DNA of 64,000 bases, from assembly GCA_002271215.1 (NCBI GenBank), contig CP018628.1, positions 930,001-994,000 on the forward strand, written 5' to 3'. Of the stretch, positions 26,439 to 34,891 are shown one piece after another; positions within the stretch are counted from its first letter, which is position 1, and each line of letters starts with the position of its first letter. The notes under the pieces were generated by a model, which made no database searches, was not told the origin of the DNA, and saw only the letters and a list, made by a program, of their open reading frames with translations. A program made the position numbers and the translations under genes. Origin of the DNA: Lelliottia jeotgali (GTDB lineage Bacteria; Pseudomonadota; Gammaproteobacteria; Enterobacterales; Enterobacteriaceae).

Positions 26439-27200
26439 ATGGAACAAACCCAATCTGGATTAGCGGAAAAATTAGCGTTATTTTTCCAGCAATGGCCAAA
26501 GGGTCTGAATATTTCAGATGACCGCTCAAATCCCGTCTTATTTCCAGAGCCTGATGCTTTGCAACATTTTTTCACCGCGCTGAACAAACCCCTTCTCGCT
26601 ATTCGTCATGATTCGATTCGCTTTGATCCGTGGCACGCTGGGGGGATAGGCCACAATGAAGTACGTAACTCGACGCTGCTGGCATGGCTACTGGACCCGG
26701 CGGGGAGTCATGGCTTTGGTCCAGGCCCACTTAACGCGTTATTGAAAATACTTCACAAACGAAGTGAAGGTAAATTCCCCGCAGAATTCAAGCGTTATTG
26801 CCGGGTTCAGGTTGAGACAAACCCTACTGGCGATAGTCGCAATCGTGTCGATATAGAAATGGATAGCGATACGTTTTTCTTGTTAATCGAGGTCAAAATA
26901 AGGGCCGGGGAACAGGAAAATCAAATGCAACGCTATTGTGATGAAGCTGTCGCCAGGGCCGGTATTCGTCCCTGGGCTGTGGTGTTTTTAACCACTCATG
27001 GAGGGGCGTCGCAAACGGCTGGACCCAAAGTTTTACCTGAACATATCCCGGCGATTTCGTGGCGACAGCTTGCTCTGGCATTTGATAATGCCGTTGCATA
27101 TACCTATCAGGAAATCACATCATCAAAGCCCATTTCAAACGCACGTCTGATGGCGGCCTGTTCGGCAATCAGTTTTATCGATCACATGCGTAAGTTATAA
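26439..27200 (+). CDS. PD-(D/E)XK nuclease-superfamily protein
   Basis: The 253-residue protein has the layout of PD-(D/E)XK-type nuclease relatives: E74 in GHNEVRNSTLLAWLLDP, D138 in RVDIEMD, and E151-x-K153 in LIEVKIRAGEQENQMQRY, all spaced as the catalytic core requires. The motif NSTLLAWLLDP-GSHG is characteristic of a subgroup common in bacterial accessory regions. The gene is followed after 12 bp by a partner of unknown function. A defence or DNA-processing role is inferred from the domain and context only. Confidence 0.78.
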   Translation: MEQTQSGLAEKLALFFQQWPKGLNISDDRSNPVLFPEPDALQHFFTALNKPLLAIRHDSIRFDPWHAGGIGHNEVRNSTLLAWLLDPAGSHGFGPGPLNALLKILHKRSEGKFPAEFKRYCRVQVETNPTGDSRNRVDIEMDSDTFFLLIEVKIRAGEQENQMQRYCDEAVARAGIRPWAVVFLTTHGGASQTAGPKVLPEHIPAISWRQLALAFDNAVAYTYQEITSSKPISNARLMAACSAISFIDHMRKL

Positions 27201-27212
27201 ATAAGGAAAAAA

Positions 27213-27848
27213 ATGACCTATTACAATGATGAGGAACGGCAGGCGGGTGCGCTGCTTCTTTCGCAACTGAAGATGTTTAACCAGGCGGCCGTTGTTTTTG
27301 AAAATCAGATTGAACCTGCCTTCATAAAAGCTTTTGATCAATGCGTAAAACAGTGTGTTCTGGCGAATGACTGGCATGGGAATTCCAATATTGAAGATAA
27401 AGATTATCTCTGGATTTCGCCATCAAGCTGGTATGTATCTGAAGACAAATGCAAATGTTGGTTTGAAAATTATCAGACTGACAGCCGGGTTGAGGACTAT
27501 TTTCTGGCGGTATTGACGCATAATGCGACCGAAAAAACTGCTTTTGGTTTTCGTCTGGCCCTGGATAACAGTATTTACGGCGGCGTGCGCAATTTGAAGC
27601 ACTATGTGAATGAAAAAACACGTCCAGTGCTTGAAAAGTTAGCCGCAATGGGATTTGAAGATCATGGGAAAGGTAATTTCTTTATCCCGTTATATCTGGA
27701 TGGTGGGCAACTCTCAGAGTGCTGGCTAGAGTATGGCAAGTTTCCTCCCGAGCACACGTTGTTCGATCCGCTAAAGGAGGTGTTAGCCAAATTGAAAGAA
27801 GCCGTGCCGCTTTTCGATGAGATTCTGGTGCCGTTGCAAAAAGACTGA
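27213..27848 (+). CDS. Unknown protein paired with PD-(D/E)XK nuclease
   Basis: I do not recognise this 211-residue cytoplasmic protein. It is rich in aromatic residues (DYLWISPSSWYV, KCKCWFENYQTD) and has no signal peptide, membrane helix or known catalytic motif. An AAGGAAAA ribosome binding site precedes the ATG. The 12-bp gap to the nuclease gene and the shared strand suggest a two-gene module, in which this could be a regulator, immunity factor or specificity subunit. A hairpin between the convergent genes follows. Confidence 0.6.
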   Translation: MTYYNDEERQAGALLLSQLKMFNQAAVVFENQIEPAFIKAFDQCVKQCVLANDWHGNSNIEDKDYLWISPSSWYVSEDKCKCWFENYQTDSRVEDYFLAVLTHNATEKTAFGFRLALDNSIYGGVRNLKHYVNEKTRPVLEKLAAMGFEDHGKGNFFIPLYLDGGQLSECWLEYGKFPPEHTLFDPLKEVLAKLKEAVPLFDEILVPLQKD

Positions 27849-27858
27849 ATACCCTTCT

Positions 27859-27887
27859 CACGCCCGAATCATGTTTATTCGGGCGTG
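27859..27887. terminator. Hairpin between convergent genes
   Basis: CACGCCCGAAT (27859-27869), loop of 7 nt, and ATTCGGGCGTG (27877-27887) form a perfect 11-bp stem between the stops of the nuclease-partner gene and the diguanylate cyclase. The U-tract is weak, so it may serve as a bidirectional terminator or an mRNA 3'-end stabiliser. Confidence 0.65.
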
Positions 27888-27890
27888 TCG

Positions 27891-29711
27891 TTACCCCGCC
27901 TCCAGCATCCCGAAACTCACAATCCGCGAGCGTCCCAGCTCTTTGGCGCGATACAGCGCCACGTCTGCCGCGCGCAGCAGGTTATCGCTCTGGGCGTGCT
28001 GCGGATAGCTGGCGATGCCGATCGACACATCGACCGGGCCAATCTCCGCCAGCCCGTAGCGCAGGGATAAGGCGCGTACACCCTCATAAATCTCGGTGGC
28101 GCAGGCATGAGCGCCTTCTTCATCGATGTCCGTCAGCAGTGCAAGAAACTCTTCGCCGCCGTAGCGGAAAGCGATGCCGTTGTCGTGAACGGCACGCTGA
28201 ACGATGGCCGCCACGCTTTTAATCACCTGATCGCCCGCTTCGTGACCAAATCGGTCGTTAATGCTCTTGAAGTGGTCGATATCGATCATCAGGCAGCTTA
28301 CCGGCTCATCATTGCGCAACGCCTGGCTCATCAGGGTTTGCATTTTATCTTCCAGATGATGGCGATTGCGCAGGCCGGTTAACGGATCGTACAACGCTTT
28401 TTCCAGCAGGGCGTCGCGCAGGCGTTGGTTAGCCAGCGCCAGACCCAGTGCTTCAGCCATCAGTTCCAGATAGGCGCGAGACGGCGCCGTTTCCGGGGTG
28501 ATGTTCTGGAAAGAGAGCAAACCGATGGCTTCCCCCTGTGCGATCAGCGGCACGCAAAGCGACTGATTCGCCGCAGATTCCGGCAGGTGATAGCAGGCGA
28601 TATCCGGTTCACCGTTGACCGGCGGATGGCTCTGACCGCGACGCACCGCCCAGCATTCATCCGGATGGAACGGGGCTTGTTTTGTATCTGGCGTTAGCCA
28701 CTGAGCGACGCAGCGCATCTGCCACGGATCGCGATCGAGAATATACAGCTGTCCGCCAATGCCCGGCGCGATATTGGGGGCAAAAAGCTGGGCGACGTTA
28801 ATCACATCGGCGAAATTCTCACAGCCCTGCAGACGTTGGGTCATGCGCGCCAGCAACTCGCGGATCGCCCAGTCGGCGTCGCGCTCTTTCTCCAGTTGCT
28901 GTCGCACCAGGCCGTTCTCGCGGAAAATGCGGATCGCCTGCGCCATATCGCCGATCTCATCGATCTGGTTAAAGTTGGGTGTTTCCACCGCGTAATCCTG
29001 CGATGCCAGTCGATGCACGACATCGCTGAGACGCACTACCGGGCGCAGCACGCGGCGTTTTAAAATAAAGCCCATCACGAACAAAAACAGCAGGGCGGTC
29101 AGCCCGACCATTACTTCCGACAGCGTGCGCAATGTTCGCGACGCCTTGGTCGCTTGCTCAATCGCATTATTGGCGCGTCTGTCCAGCATCAGATGGAAAT
29201 GGTCTATCTGATCCTGTGCGCGGTCCAGTTCCTGTTCGTACGGTTTGCCATAAAGCAGTGCGATTGCTGGTGCTGTTTCGCCGCGCGCCAGGCTGGCTAA
29301 TGCGGTTTGTTGCTCGTCCTGCAGCTCATCAACAATCTTTAATCCCTCATGCAACAGCGCCAGCTCGTCGTCTGTCGCACCTGAATCCTTTAACCTGTTT
29401 AGACGATGTTCAATGCTCTGCATCACCTGTTCTTTTTGACGATATTCCTTCAGCGCGTCGGGGTCTTTATTGACGACGTACAGACGCGCCAAATCCGAAA
29501 GCGACCATGCATCGGTTTCAACTTCCTCGGTCAGTTGATCAAAAACCTGGCGCTGTTCAACCGCCTGACGCTCGGCATTATCGGCATTCGATGCCAACAG
29601 CATGACTACGCCGGACGCGAGAGTCAGGCACACCGTGGCACCGTAGGCCCAGTTCGTTATGGTGGCAATTCGCACCTGTTGGATCCTTTTCAGCCATGTG
29701 TGGGATAGCAC
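27891..29711 (-). CDS. Membrane diguanylate cyclase (HAMP-GAF-GGDEF)
   Basis: The 606-residue protein makes c-di-GMP from two GTP. It has an N-terminal membrane helix (about 20-40), a helical periplasmic sensor, a second helix (about 193-214), a HAMP linker, a GAF domain (about 280-420) and a C-terminal GGDEF domain. The active-site loop reads GGEEF at 518-522 and is intact. The usual inhibitory RxxD site five residues upstream is absent (NGIAF instead), so product inhibition is probably lost. Its output could feed the fimbrial c-di-GMP phosphodiesterase gene at 48703, but no direct link is visible. Confidence 0.88.
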   Translation of the reverse strand: MLSHTWLKRIQQVRIATITNWAYGATVCLTLASGVVMLLASNADNAERQAVEQRQVFDQLTEEVETDAWSLSDLARLYVVNKDPDALKEYRQKEQVMQSIEHRLNRLKDSGATDDELALLHEGLKIVDELQDEQQTALASLARGETAPAIALLYGKPYEQELDRAQDQIDHFHLMLDRRANNAIEQATKASRTLRTLSEVMVGLTALLFLFVMGFILKRRVLRPVVRLSDVVHRLASQDYAVETPNFNQIDEIGDMAQAIRIFRENGLVRQQLEKERDADWAIRELLARMTQRLQGCENFADVINVAQLFAPNIAPGIGGQLYILDRDPWQMRCVAQWLTPDTKQAPFHPDECWAVRRGQSHPPVNGEPDIACYHLPESAANQSLCVPLIAQGEAIGLLSFQNITPETAPSRAYLELMAEALGLALANQRLRDALLEKALYDPLTGLRNRHHLEDKMQTLMSQALRNDEPVSCLMIDIDHFKSINDRFGHEAGDQVIKSVAAIVQRAVHDNGIAFRYGGEEFLALLTDIDEEGAHACATEIYEGVRALSLRYGLAEIGPVDVSIGIASYPQHAQSDNLLRAADVALYRAKELGRSRIVSFGMLEAG

Positions 29712-29796
29712 TTTTGAAATTATAGGAAACGCATGATTTGGCGTGACAAAAAAATGGCGGCCAAGGGCCGCCTGTTTGTGGTTTGTGGTCAGAGAA

Positions 29797-30906
29797 TCAC
29801 AAATCGGAAGGATTTTTCCCCTCTTCGATGAAAGCCTCGTCGATTTCGTCTACATTCCCCGCGTGATCGCGACCGGAGAGCAAATTCCAGCAGGCGATGA
29901 ACAGCGCGGCGACCAGTGGCCCAATGACAAATCCGTTGATGCCATAAATTTCCATACCGCCCAGCGTGGAGATCAAAATCAGGTAATCCGGCATTTTGGT
30001 GTCTTTCCCAACCAGCAGCGGACGCAGGATGTTATCCACCAGCCCAACAATAATCACGAAGAAGCCGACGATAAAGAACCCTTGCCACAGCTGCTGCGTG
30101 GCAAACAGGAAGATGGCGGCAGGCACCCAGATAATGGCCGAGCCGACGGCGGGGATGAGCGACAGAAATGCCATCAGTGCGCCCCAAAGAACGCTGCCAT
30201 CGATGCCCGCAATGTAAAAGGCGATCCCGCCCAGCAGTCCCTGGACGACGGCGACCACCGCAGTACCTTTGACCGTGGCGCGCGAGACGGCGGCAAATTT
30301 AGCGAACAGGTGCTGCTTAACAAAGTCCGACAGCGGCAGCGAATCGAGGATCTGGCGCACCAGATACGGCCCGTCTTTGAGCAGGAAAAACAGCAGATAG
30401 ATCATCACGCCAAAGCTGACCGCAAAACCAAACGTCCCTTTGCCAATCAAGAAAGCGCTACCCGCCAGGTATTGTCCGCCTTTCAGGGCGACGTCAGACA
30501 GTTTTTGCTGGATCTGGGCTGCGTTATCCCAGTTGTGCTCGACGAGGAAATTCCGCGCCCAGTCCGGTAAATGCGCAAACAGGCTAGCGACCACTTCCGG
30601 GAACTGCGGATTAGTGTGCTGGAGCTTGGTGTAAACCACGTTCAGCTCGATGGCGAGCGACGAGAGGATCACGATCAGGGGCGTAAACACGATCAGGCAG
30701 ATAATCAGCAGCGTCAGCAGCGATGCGACGCCGTTGCGTTCCCCGACCCAGCCGCGCAGTTTGTTTTTCACCGGATGGAAAATCACGGCCAGGATTGACG
30801 CCCATAGCACGGCGGAGAAGTAGGGCGCGAGGATGTCAAAGAAAGCCACTGAGACAATGGCGAGAATAAGAATGAAGAAACCTTTAGTCAGTCCGTTAAA
30901 GCGCAT
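29797..30906 (-). CDS. AI-2E family inner-membrane permease
   Basis: The 369-residue protein has about eight membrane segments and the family's conserved C-terminal core (VDNILRPLLVGKDTKMPDYL, ISTLGGMEIYGINGFVIGP). Members export or exchange varied solutes; a role in autoinducer-2 export is known for only one relative, TqsA, and is not implied here. The sequence differs from E. coli YdiK. It lies behind and co-directional with nothing close, so it is probably monocistronic. Confidence 0.82.
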   Translation of the reverse strand: MRFNGLTKGFFILILAIVSVAFFDILAPYFSAVLWASILAVIFHPVKNKLRGWVGERNGVASLLTLLIICLIVFTPLIVILSSLAIELNVVYTKLQHTNPQFPEVVASLFAHLPDWARNFLVEHNWDNAAQIQQKLSDVALKGGQYLAGSAFLIGKGTFGFAVSFGVMIYLLFFLLKDGPYLVRQILDSLPLSDFVKQHLFAKFAAVSRATVKGTAVVAVVQGLLGGIAFYIAGIDGSVLWGALMAFLSLIPAVGSAIIWVPAAIFLFATQQLWQGFFIVGFFVIIVGLVDNILRPLLVGKDTKMPDYLILISTLGGMEIYGINGFVIGPLVAALFIACWNLLSGRDHAGNVDEIDEAFIEEGKNPSDL

Positions 30907-31003
30907 TAGCGAGTCCTGGTGGCTAAGAAACAGAGTCGACTATAGAACCCTTTGGCAGATTTACCAATTTTGTTGGGTGGATCACATTGCTGCCGTGAAA
31001 GAA

Positions 31004-31063
31004 GCCGGGTGGCGGCTGCGCCTTACCCGGCCTACCAAACCCGGTCAACCCGCAGGCCCGGCA
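31004..31063. repeat. REP-type palindromes
   Basis: GCCGGGTGGCGGCTGCGCCT-type palindrome followed by a second, degenerate GGCCCGGCAACG half-unit, between the AI-2E permease and mmuP. Confidence 0.8.
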
Positions 31064-31081
31064 ACGCGCGCATGAGTTCAT

Positions 31082-31165
31082 CATAAGCAGATACCACTTT
31101 CGACTGACCGAAGAGGTCAGTACCTCGCGCCATGCTGTAAGTATCTGCTTGTGGAGGTGCTTATG
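31082..31165 (+). ncRNA. Candidate RNA switch ahead of a 29-codon ORF
   Basis: AAGCAGATAC (31085-31094) is exactly complementary to GTATCTGCTT (31141-31150), enclosing a hairpin ACTGACC-gaaga-GGTCAGT (31103-31121). The left arm also contains CATAAGC (31082-31088), which is complementary to GCTTATG (31159-31165) over the start codon of the 29-codon ORF. The two pairings share AAGC and cannot form together. This is the geometry of a translational switch. I do not recognise it as a known RNA family. Confidence 0.5.
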
Positions 31166-31252
31166 GCCTGGCGACCGATTCTCTACGTCATTCTCACACA
31201 TCACCCTCGTCTCAGCGCACGCCGCGCCCGGCTGCGGCTGGTTCACGGCTAG
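31163..31252 (+). CDS. Possible 29-residue peptide
   Basis: ATG at 31163 follows a strong GGAGGTG Shine-Dalgarno at 31153-31159 and reads 29 codons to TAG at 31250-31252, encoding a peptide with a short hydrophobic start (ILYVIL) and an arginine-rich tail (SARRARLRL). It could be a leader peptide or a small toxin-like peptide. It does not match any type I toxin or leader I know. It lies just upstream of mmuP, inside the gap that also holds REP units and the MetJ boxes. Confidence 0.4.
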   Translation: MAWRPILYVILTHHPRLSARRARLRLVHG

Positions 31253-31289
31253 CTTTTTGTTAACAATCACGGTATAACGAACCTTCTTT

Positions 31290-31321
31290 GGATGTTTAGA
31301 TGTCCATACGTTTAGAAGGTA
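31290..31321 (+). promoter_or_regulatory. Tandem MetJ boxes upstream of mmuP
   Basis: Four consecutive 8-mers, GGATGTTT AGATGTCC ATACGTTT AGAAGGTA, follow the met-box pattern AGACGTCT; the first three match 5, 6 and 6 of 8 positions. MetJ with S-adenosylmethionine binds such tandem boxes cooperatively. The fourth box overlaps the mmuP ribosome binding site. E. coli mmuPM is known to be MetJ-controlled. Confidence 0.78.
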
Positions 31322-31323
31322 AT

Positions 31324-32724
31324 ATGCAAACAGAACAAGAAAATGGGCAGCTAAAGCGCACCATGAAAACTCGTCACCTGATTATGCTTTCGCTGGGTGG
31401 CGTGATTGGGACAGGGTTGTTTTTCAATACCGGTTATATCATTTCCACCACCGGTGCCGCCGGGACGCTGCTGGCGTATCTCATCGGTGCGCTGGTGGTG
31501 TGGCTGGTGATGCAGTGCCTGGGTGAACTCTCCGTGGCGATGCCGGAGACCGGGGCGTTTCACGTCTATGCCGCACGCTATCTCGGTCCGGCGACCGGAT
31601 ATACGGTCGCGTGGTTGTACTGGCTCACCTGGACGGTCGCGCTTGGCTCAAGCTTTACCGCTGCCGGATTCTGTATGCAGTACTGGTTCCCGCAGGTTCC
31701 GGTATGGGTCTGGTGCGTGGTGTTCTGCGCCGTCATTTTTGCTCTCAACGTTATCTCCACGCGCTTCTTCGCCGAAGGGGAATTCTGGTTCTCGCTGGTG
31801 AAAGTCATCACCATCATCGCCTTTATCATCCTCGGCGGGGCGGCGATCTTTGGTTTTATCCCGATGCAGGATGGCTCACCCGCGCCGGGGCTGGCGAATA
31901 TCACCGCTGAAGGTTGGTTCCCGCACGGCGGTTTGCCGATCCTGATGACGATGGTGGCCGTCAATTTTGCCTTCTCCGGGACCGAGCTTATCGGCATCGC
32001 GGCGGGTGAAACGCAGAATCCGCACAAGGTGATTCCGGTGGCGATCCGCACCACCATTGCCCGTCTGATTATTTTCTTTATCGGCACCGTGTTTGTGCTG
32101 GCGGCGCTGATCCCGATGCAGCAGGCGGGCGTCGAAAAAAGCCCGTTCGTGCTGGTGTTCGAAAAAGTCGGCATTCCCTATGCGGCTGATATTTTTAACT
32201 TCGTGATCCTGACGGCGATCCTCTCGGCGGCCAACTCGGGTTTGTATGCATCCGGGCGCATGCTGTGGTCGCTTTCCAATGAGAAAACGCTGCCGCGCTG
32301 CTTTGCGAAGGTCAATAAAAATGGCGTCCCGCTGATGGCGATCTCCGTGAGTATGCTCGGCGGCGTACTGGCGCTATTCTCCAGCGTCATCGCGCCAGAC
32401 ACGGTGTTTGTCGCGCTCTCCGCTATTTCCGGTTTTGCGGTGGTGGCGGTGTGGATAAGCATCTGCGCGTCGCACTTTATGTTCCGCCGTCGTCACCTTC
32501 AGGCCGGAAAACCACTGGCAGATTTGCAGTATCGCGCGCCCTGGTATCCTCTGGTTCCGGTGCTGGGCTTTGTGCTGTGTGTGGTGGCGTGCGTTGGGCT
32601 GGCGTTTGACCCGACTCAGCGTATTGCCCTGTACTGCGGGCTGCCGTTCGTCGCCCTGTGTTATGGTGCCTATTACCTGACTCAAACCCCGAAAACCCAG
32701 GAGCCTGAACATGTCGCAGAATAA
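31324..32724 (+). CDS. mmuP: S-methylmethionine permease MmuP
   Basis: The 466-residue protein is an amino acid/polyamine/organocation-type permease with about 12 membrane segments and the family start [20 protein letters not shown]. It closely resembles E. coli MmuP, the S-methylmethionine importer. The start at 31324 (MQTEQEN) is chosen because it follows AGAAGGT; an in-frame ATG at 31300 lies inside the MetJ operator and is rejected. It overlaps mmuM by 14 bp, so the pair is translationally coupled. Confidence 0.93.
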   Translation: MQTEQENGQLKRTMKTRHLIMLSLGGVIGTGLFFNTGYIISTTGAAGTLLAYLIGALVVWLVMQCLGELSVAMPETGAFHVYAARYLGPATGYTVAWLYWLTWTVALGSSFTAAGFCMQYWFPQVPVWVWCVVFCAVIFALNVISTRFFAEGEFWFSLVKVITIIAFIILGGAAIFGFIPMQDGSPAPGLANITAEGWFPHGGLPILMTMVAVNFAFSGTELIGIAAGETQNPHKVIPVAIRTTIARLIIFFIGTVFVLAALIPMQQAGVEKSPFVLVFEKVGIPYAADIFNFVILTAILSAANSGLYASGRMLWSLSNEKTLPRCFAKVNKNGVPLMAISVSMLGGVLALFSSVIAPDTVFVALSAISGFAVVAVWISICASHFMFRRRHLQAGKPLADLQYRAPWYPLVPVLGFVLCVVACVGLAFDPTQRIALYCGLPFVALCYGAYYLTQTPKTQEPEHVAE

Positions 32725-33643
32725 TCCGCTTATCGGCCTCCTTGAAGCACAGCCTTTTATTGTGCTGGACGGCGCGATGGCGACGGAGCTGGAAGCGCGC
32801 GGGTGTTATCTTGCCGATAGCCTGTGGTCCGCCAAGGTGCTGGTCGAAAACCCGGAGCTGATCCGCGAAGTGCATCTCGATTATTTCCGCGCTGGCGCGC
32901 AGGTGGCGATCACCGCCAGCTATCAGGCGACGGCGGCGGGTTTTGCCGCACGTGGCTATGACGAGGCGCAATCACGTGCGCTGATCGGCAAAAGCGTGGA
33001 GTTGGCGCGCAAGGCGCGGGAAGCATATCTGGCGGAAAATCCGCAGGCGGGCACGCTGCTGGTGGCCGGATCGGTTGGGCCGTACGGCGCGTATCTGGCG
33101 GACGGTTCGGAGTATCGCGGGGATTACGTGCGCAGTGCGGCGGAGTTTAGCGAGTTTCATCGTTCGCGGGTGGAAGCCCTGCTGGACGCGGGAGCCGATC
33201 TGCTGGCCTGCGAAACGCTGCCGTCGTTTGCGGAGATCAAAGCTTTGGCGGAGTTGCTGACAAACTATCCTCGCGCGAAGGCGTGGTTCTCGTTCACCCT
33301 GCGCGACAGCGAACATCTGAGTGATGGCACGCCGCTGCGTGAAGTGGTGGCAACGCTTGCGAATAATCCGCAGATTGTGGCGCTGGGGATCAACTGCATC
33401 GCGCTAGAAAACACCACGGCAGCGCTGGAGCATCTGCACACGCTGACCGCGCTGCCGTTGGTGGTGTATCCGAATTCCGGTGAACATTACGATGCGGTGA
33501 GCAAAACCTGGCACCATCACGGTGAAGCCTGCGAGACGCTGGCGGGGTATTTGCCGCAGTGGGTTGCAGCAGGGGCGAAGCTGATTGGCGGGTGCTGTCG
33601 TACGACGCCGAAGGATATAGCCGAGCTTAAAGCTTTGCGCTGA
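32711..33643 (+). CDS. mmuM: Homocysteine S-methyltransferase MmuM
   Basis: The 310-residue zinc enzyme moves a methyl group from S-methylmethionine (or S-adenosylmethionine) to homocysteine, making methionine. Zinc ligands are visible: the cysteine in GINCIA and the CC pair in IGGCCRTTP near the C-terminus. The N-terminal [15 protein letters not shown] segment is typical. With mmuP it forms a methionine salvage operon under MetJ. E. coli K-12 has the same mmuP-mmuM-afuC order in the CP4-6 region. Confidence 0.95.
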   Translation: MSQNNPLIGLLEAQPFIVLDGAMATELEARGCYLADSLWSAKVLVENPELIREVHLDYFRAGAQVAITASYQATAAGFAARGYDEAQSRALIGKSVELARKAREAYLAENPQAGTLLVAGSVGPYGAYLADGSEYRGDYVRSAAEFSEFHRSRVEALLDAGADLLACETLPSFAEIKALAELLTNYPRAKAWFSFTLRDSEHLSDGTPLREVVATLANNPQIVALGINCIALENTTAALEHLHTLTALPLVVYPNSGEHYDAVSKTWHHHGEACETLAGYLPQWVAAGAKLIGGCCRTTPKDIAELKALR

Positions 33644-33657
33644 ACTTCTGAACATCG

Positions 33658-33802
33658 CCGGGTGGCGGCTGCGCCTTACCCGGCCTACAAGTAAGAAGGC
33701 CGCACCAAACAGTCCCCTCTCCTTGAGGGAGAGGGTGAGGGTGAGGGGGAAAGTGCGCGCTGGTGCCCTCACCCCGGCCCTCTCCCACAGGGAGGGAGCA
33801 AA
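33658..33802. repeat. REP unit plus long palindromic repeat
   Basis: A GCCGGGTGGCGGCTGCGCCT-type REP (33658-33690) is followed by an imperfect inverted repeat built from CCCTCTCC/GGAGAGGG and CCCTCACCCCGGCCCTCTCC (33713-33800). The latter motif recurs behind tauD at 55071-55105, so it is a dispersed element. Confidence 0.75.
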
Positions 33803-33807
33803 CACTA

Positions 33808-33833
33808 AAAAGGCAACCTTGCGGTTGCCTTTT
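33808..33833. terminator. Bidirectional terminator between mmuM and afuC
   Basis: AAAAGGCAACC-ttgc-GGTTGCCTTTT is a perfect 11-bp stem with A/T-rich flanks on both sides, between convergent operons. Confidence 0.9.
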
Positions 33834-33840
33834 GCTTTTA

Positions 33841-34887
33841 TTACGCTGCATCCGCTAAAACAAACATCCCGTACGGGTGGATCTCCAGGTAATAATTTTC
33901 CCCTTCGTTCGGCTGCAAACGCGTGGCGTTGACCTGCAGCAAAATCTCCTGCCCGTGCCACTCCACAATCACCTCGTACTGCGGTCCCATATAGGCGACG
34001 TGCCGAATAGTGCAGCGCTGGCTCTCTTCCCCGCGCTCGCTCAGAGTGATCGCCTCCGGGCGTACGCCGACCGAGCCTTCACCGTCATGCGCAAAGTGTA
34101 TTGGACGCGGCAGACGATAGCCGTAGATCTCGACGAAATCCTCGCTAAAGCGTGCCGGAAACAGGTTGGCGTCGCCCATAAAACTCGCCATAAAACGCGA
34201 CGCGGGCTGACGATACAGATCCTGCGGCGAACCAATCTGCATAATGTTGCCTTTGTTCATCACCAGCACCGTATCCGACACCGCAAACGCCTCGCTCTGA
34301 TCGTGGGTCACGTACAGCGAGGTGATGTTGAACTGCTTTTGCAGCTCACGGATCTTGTCGCGCATGCTGCGGCGCAGGTTGGCGTCGAGGTTACTCAGCG
34401 GCTCATCAAACAGCAGCACTTTTGGTTTTAGGATCAGGGCGCGCGCCAGAGCCACTCGCTGCTGCTGGCCGCCGGAGATCTGATCGACGTAGCGATCTTC
34501 AAACCCCTCCAGATCGACCATCGCCAGCGCCTCCTTCACCCGCGCTTTGGTTTCCGCGCGTGACACGCCGAGCATTTTCAGCCCGTAGCCGACGTTCTCG
34601 CCCAGCGACATGTGCGGGAACAGAGCGTAAGACTGGAACACCATGCAGATATCACGCTGCTGGATGGAACGGTGCGTCACATCCTCGCCATCAATCAGAA
34701 TCTGTCCTTCAGTCGGTTTTTCCAGCCCAGCGACCAGGCGCAGCACGGTAGTTTTGCCGCAGCCGGACGGGCCGAGCAGTGTCACCATCTGTCCCTGCGG
34801 GATCGCCAGGTTAATGTTCTCGATAACGGTATTAGTCCCGAAGCGCTTGGTGACATTGCGCAGTTCAACGAAATGTTTCTGAGTCAT
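33841..34887 (-). CDS. afuC: AfuC-type ABC transporter ATPase
   Basis: The 348-residue ATPase has Walker [10 protein letters not shown], signature ISGGQQQR, Walker [13 protein letters not shown], switch histidine YVTHDQSEA and a TOBE-type regulatory end. The start at 34887 (MTQKHFVE) is chosen over 34935; it lies 4 bp after the permease stop. The locus order mmuP-mmuM then convergent afuC matches E. coli CP4-6, and the full afuABC set with Uhp-like genes matches the hexose-phosphate importer described in Citrobacter rodentium and Actinobacillus. Sugar-phosphate cargo is thus inferred from homology and context. Confidence 0.85.
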   Translation of the reverse strand: MTQKHFVELRNVTKRFGTNTVIENINLAIPQGQMVTLLGPSGCGKTTVLRLVAGLEKPTEGQILIDGEDVTHRSIQQRDICMVFQSYALFPHMSLGENVGYGLKMLGVSRAETKARVKEALAMVDLEGFEDRYVDQISGGQQQRVALARALILKPKVLLFDEPLSNLDANLRRSMRDKIRELQKQFNITSLYVTHDQSEAFAVSDTVLVMNKGNIMQIGSPQDLYRQPASRFMASFMGDANLFPARFSEDFVEIYGYRLPRPIHFAHDGEGSVGVRPEAITLSERGEESQRCTIRHVAYMGPQYEVIVEWHGQEILLQVNATRLQPNEGENYYLEIHPYGMFVLADAA

Positions 34888-34891
34888 AGTG

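Noticed and set aside
29797..30906. YdiK or autoinducer-2 exporter assignment
   Set aside because: Only the general family can be recognised; sequence differs from E. coli YdiK and function varies within the family.
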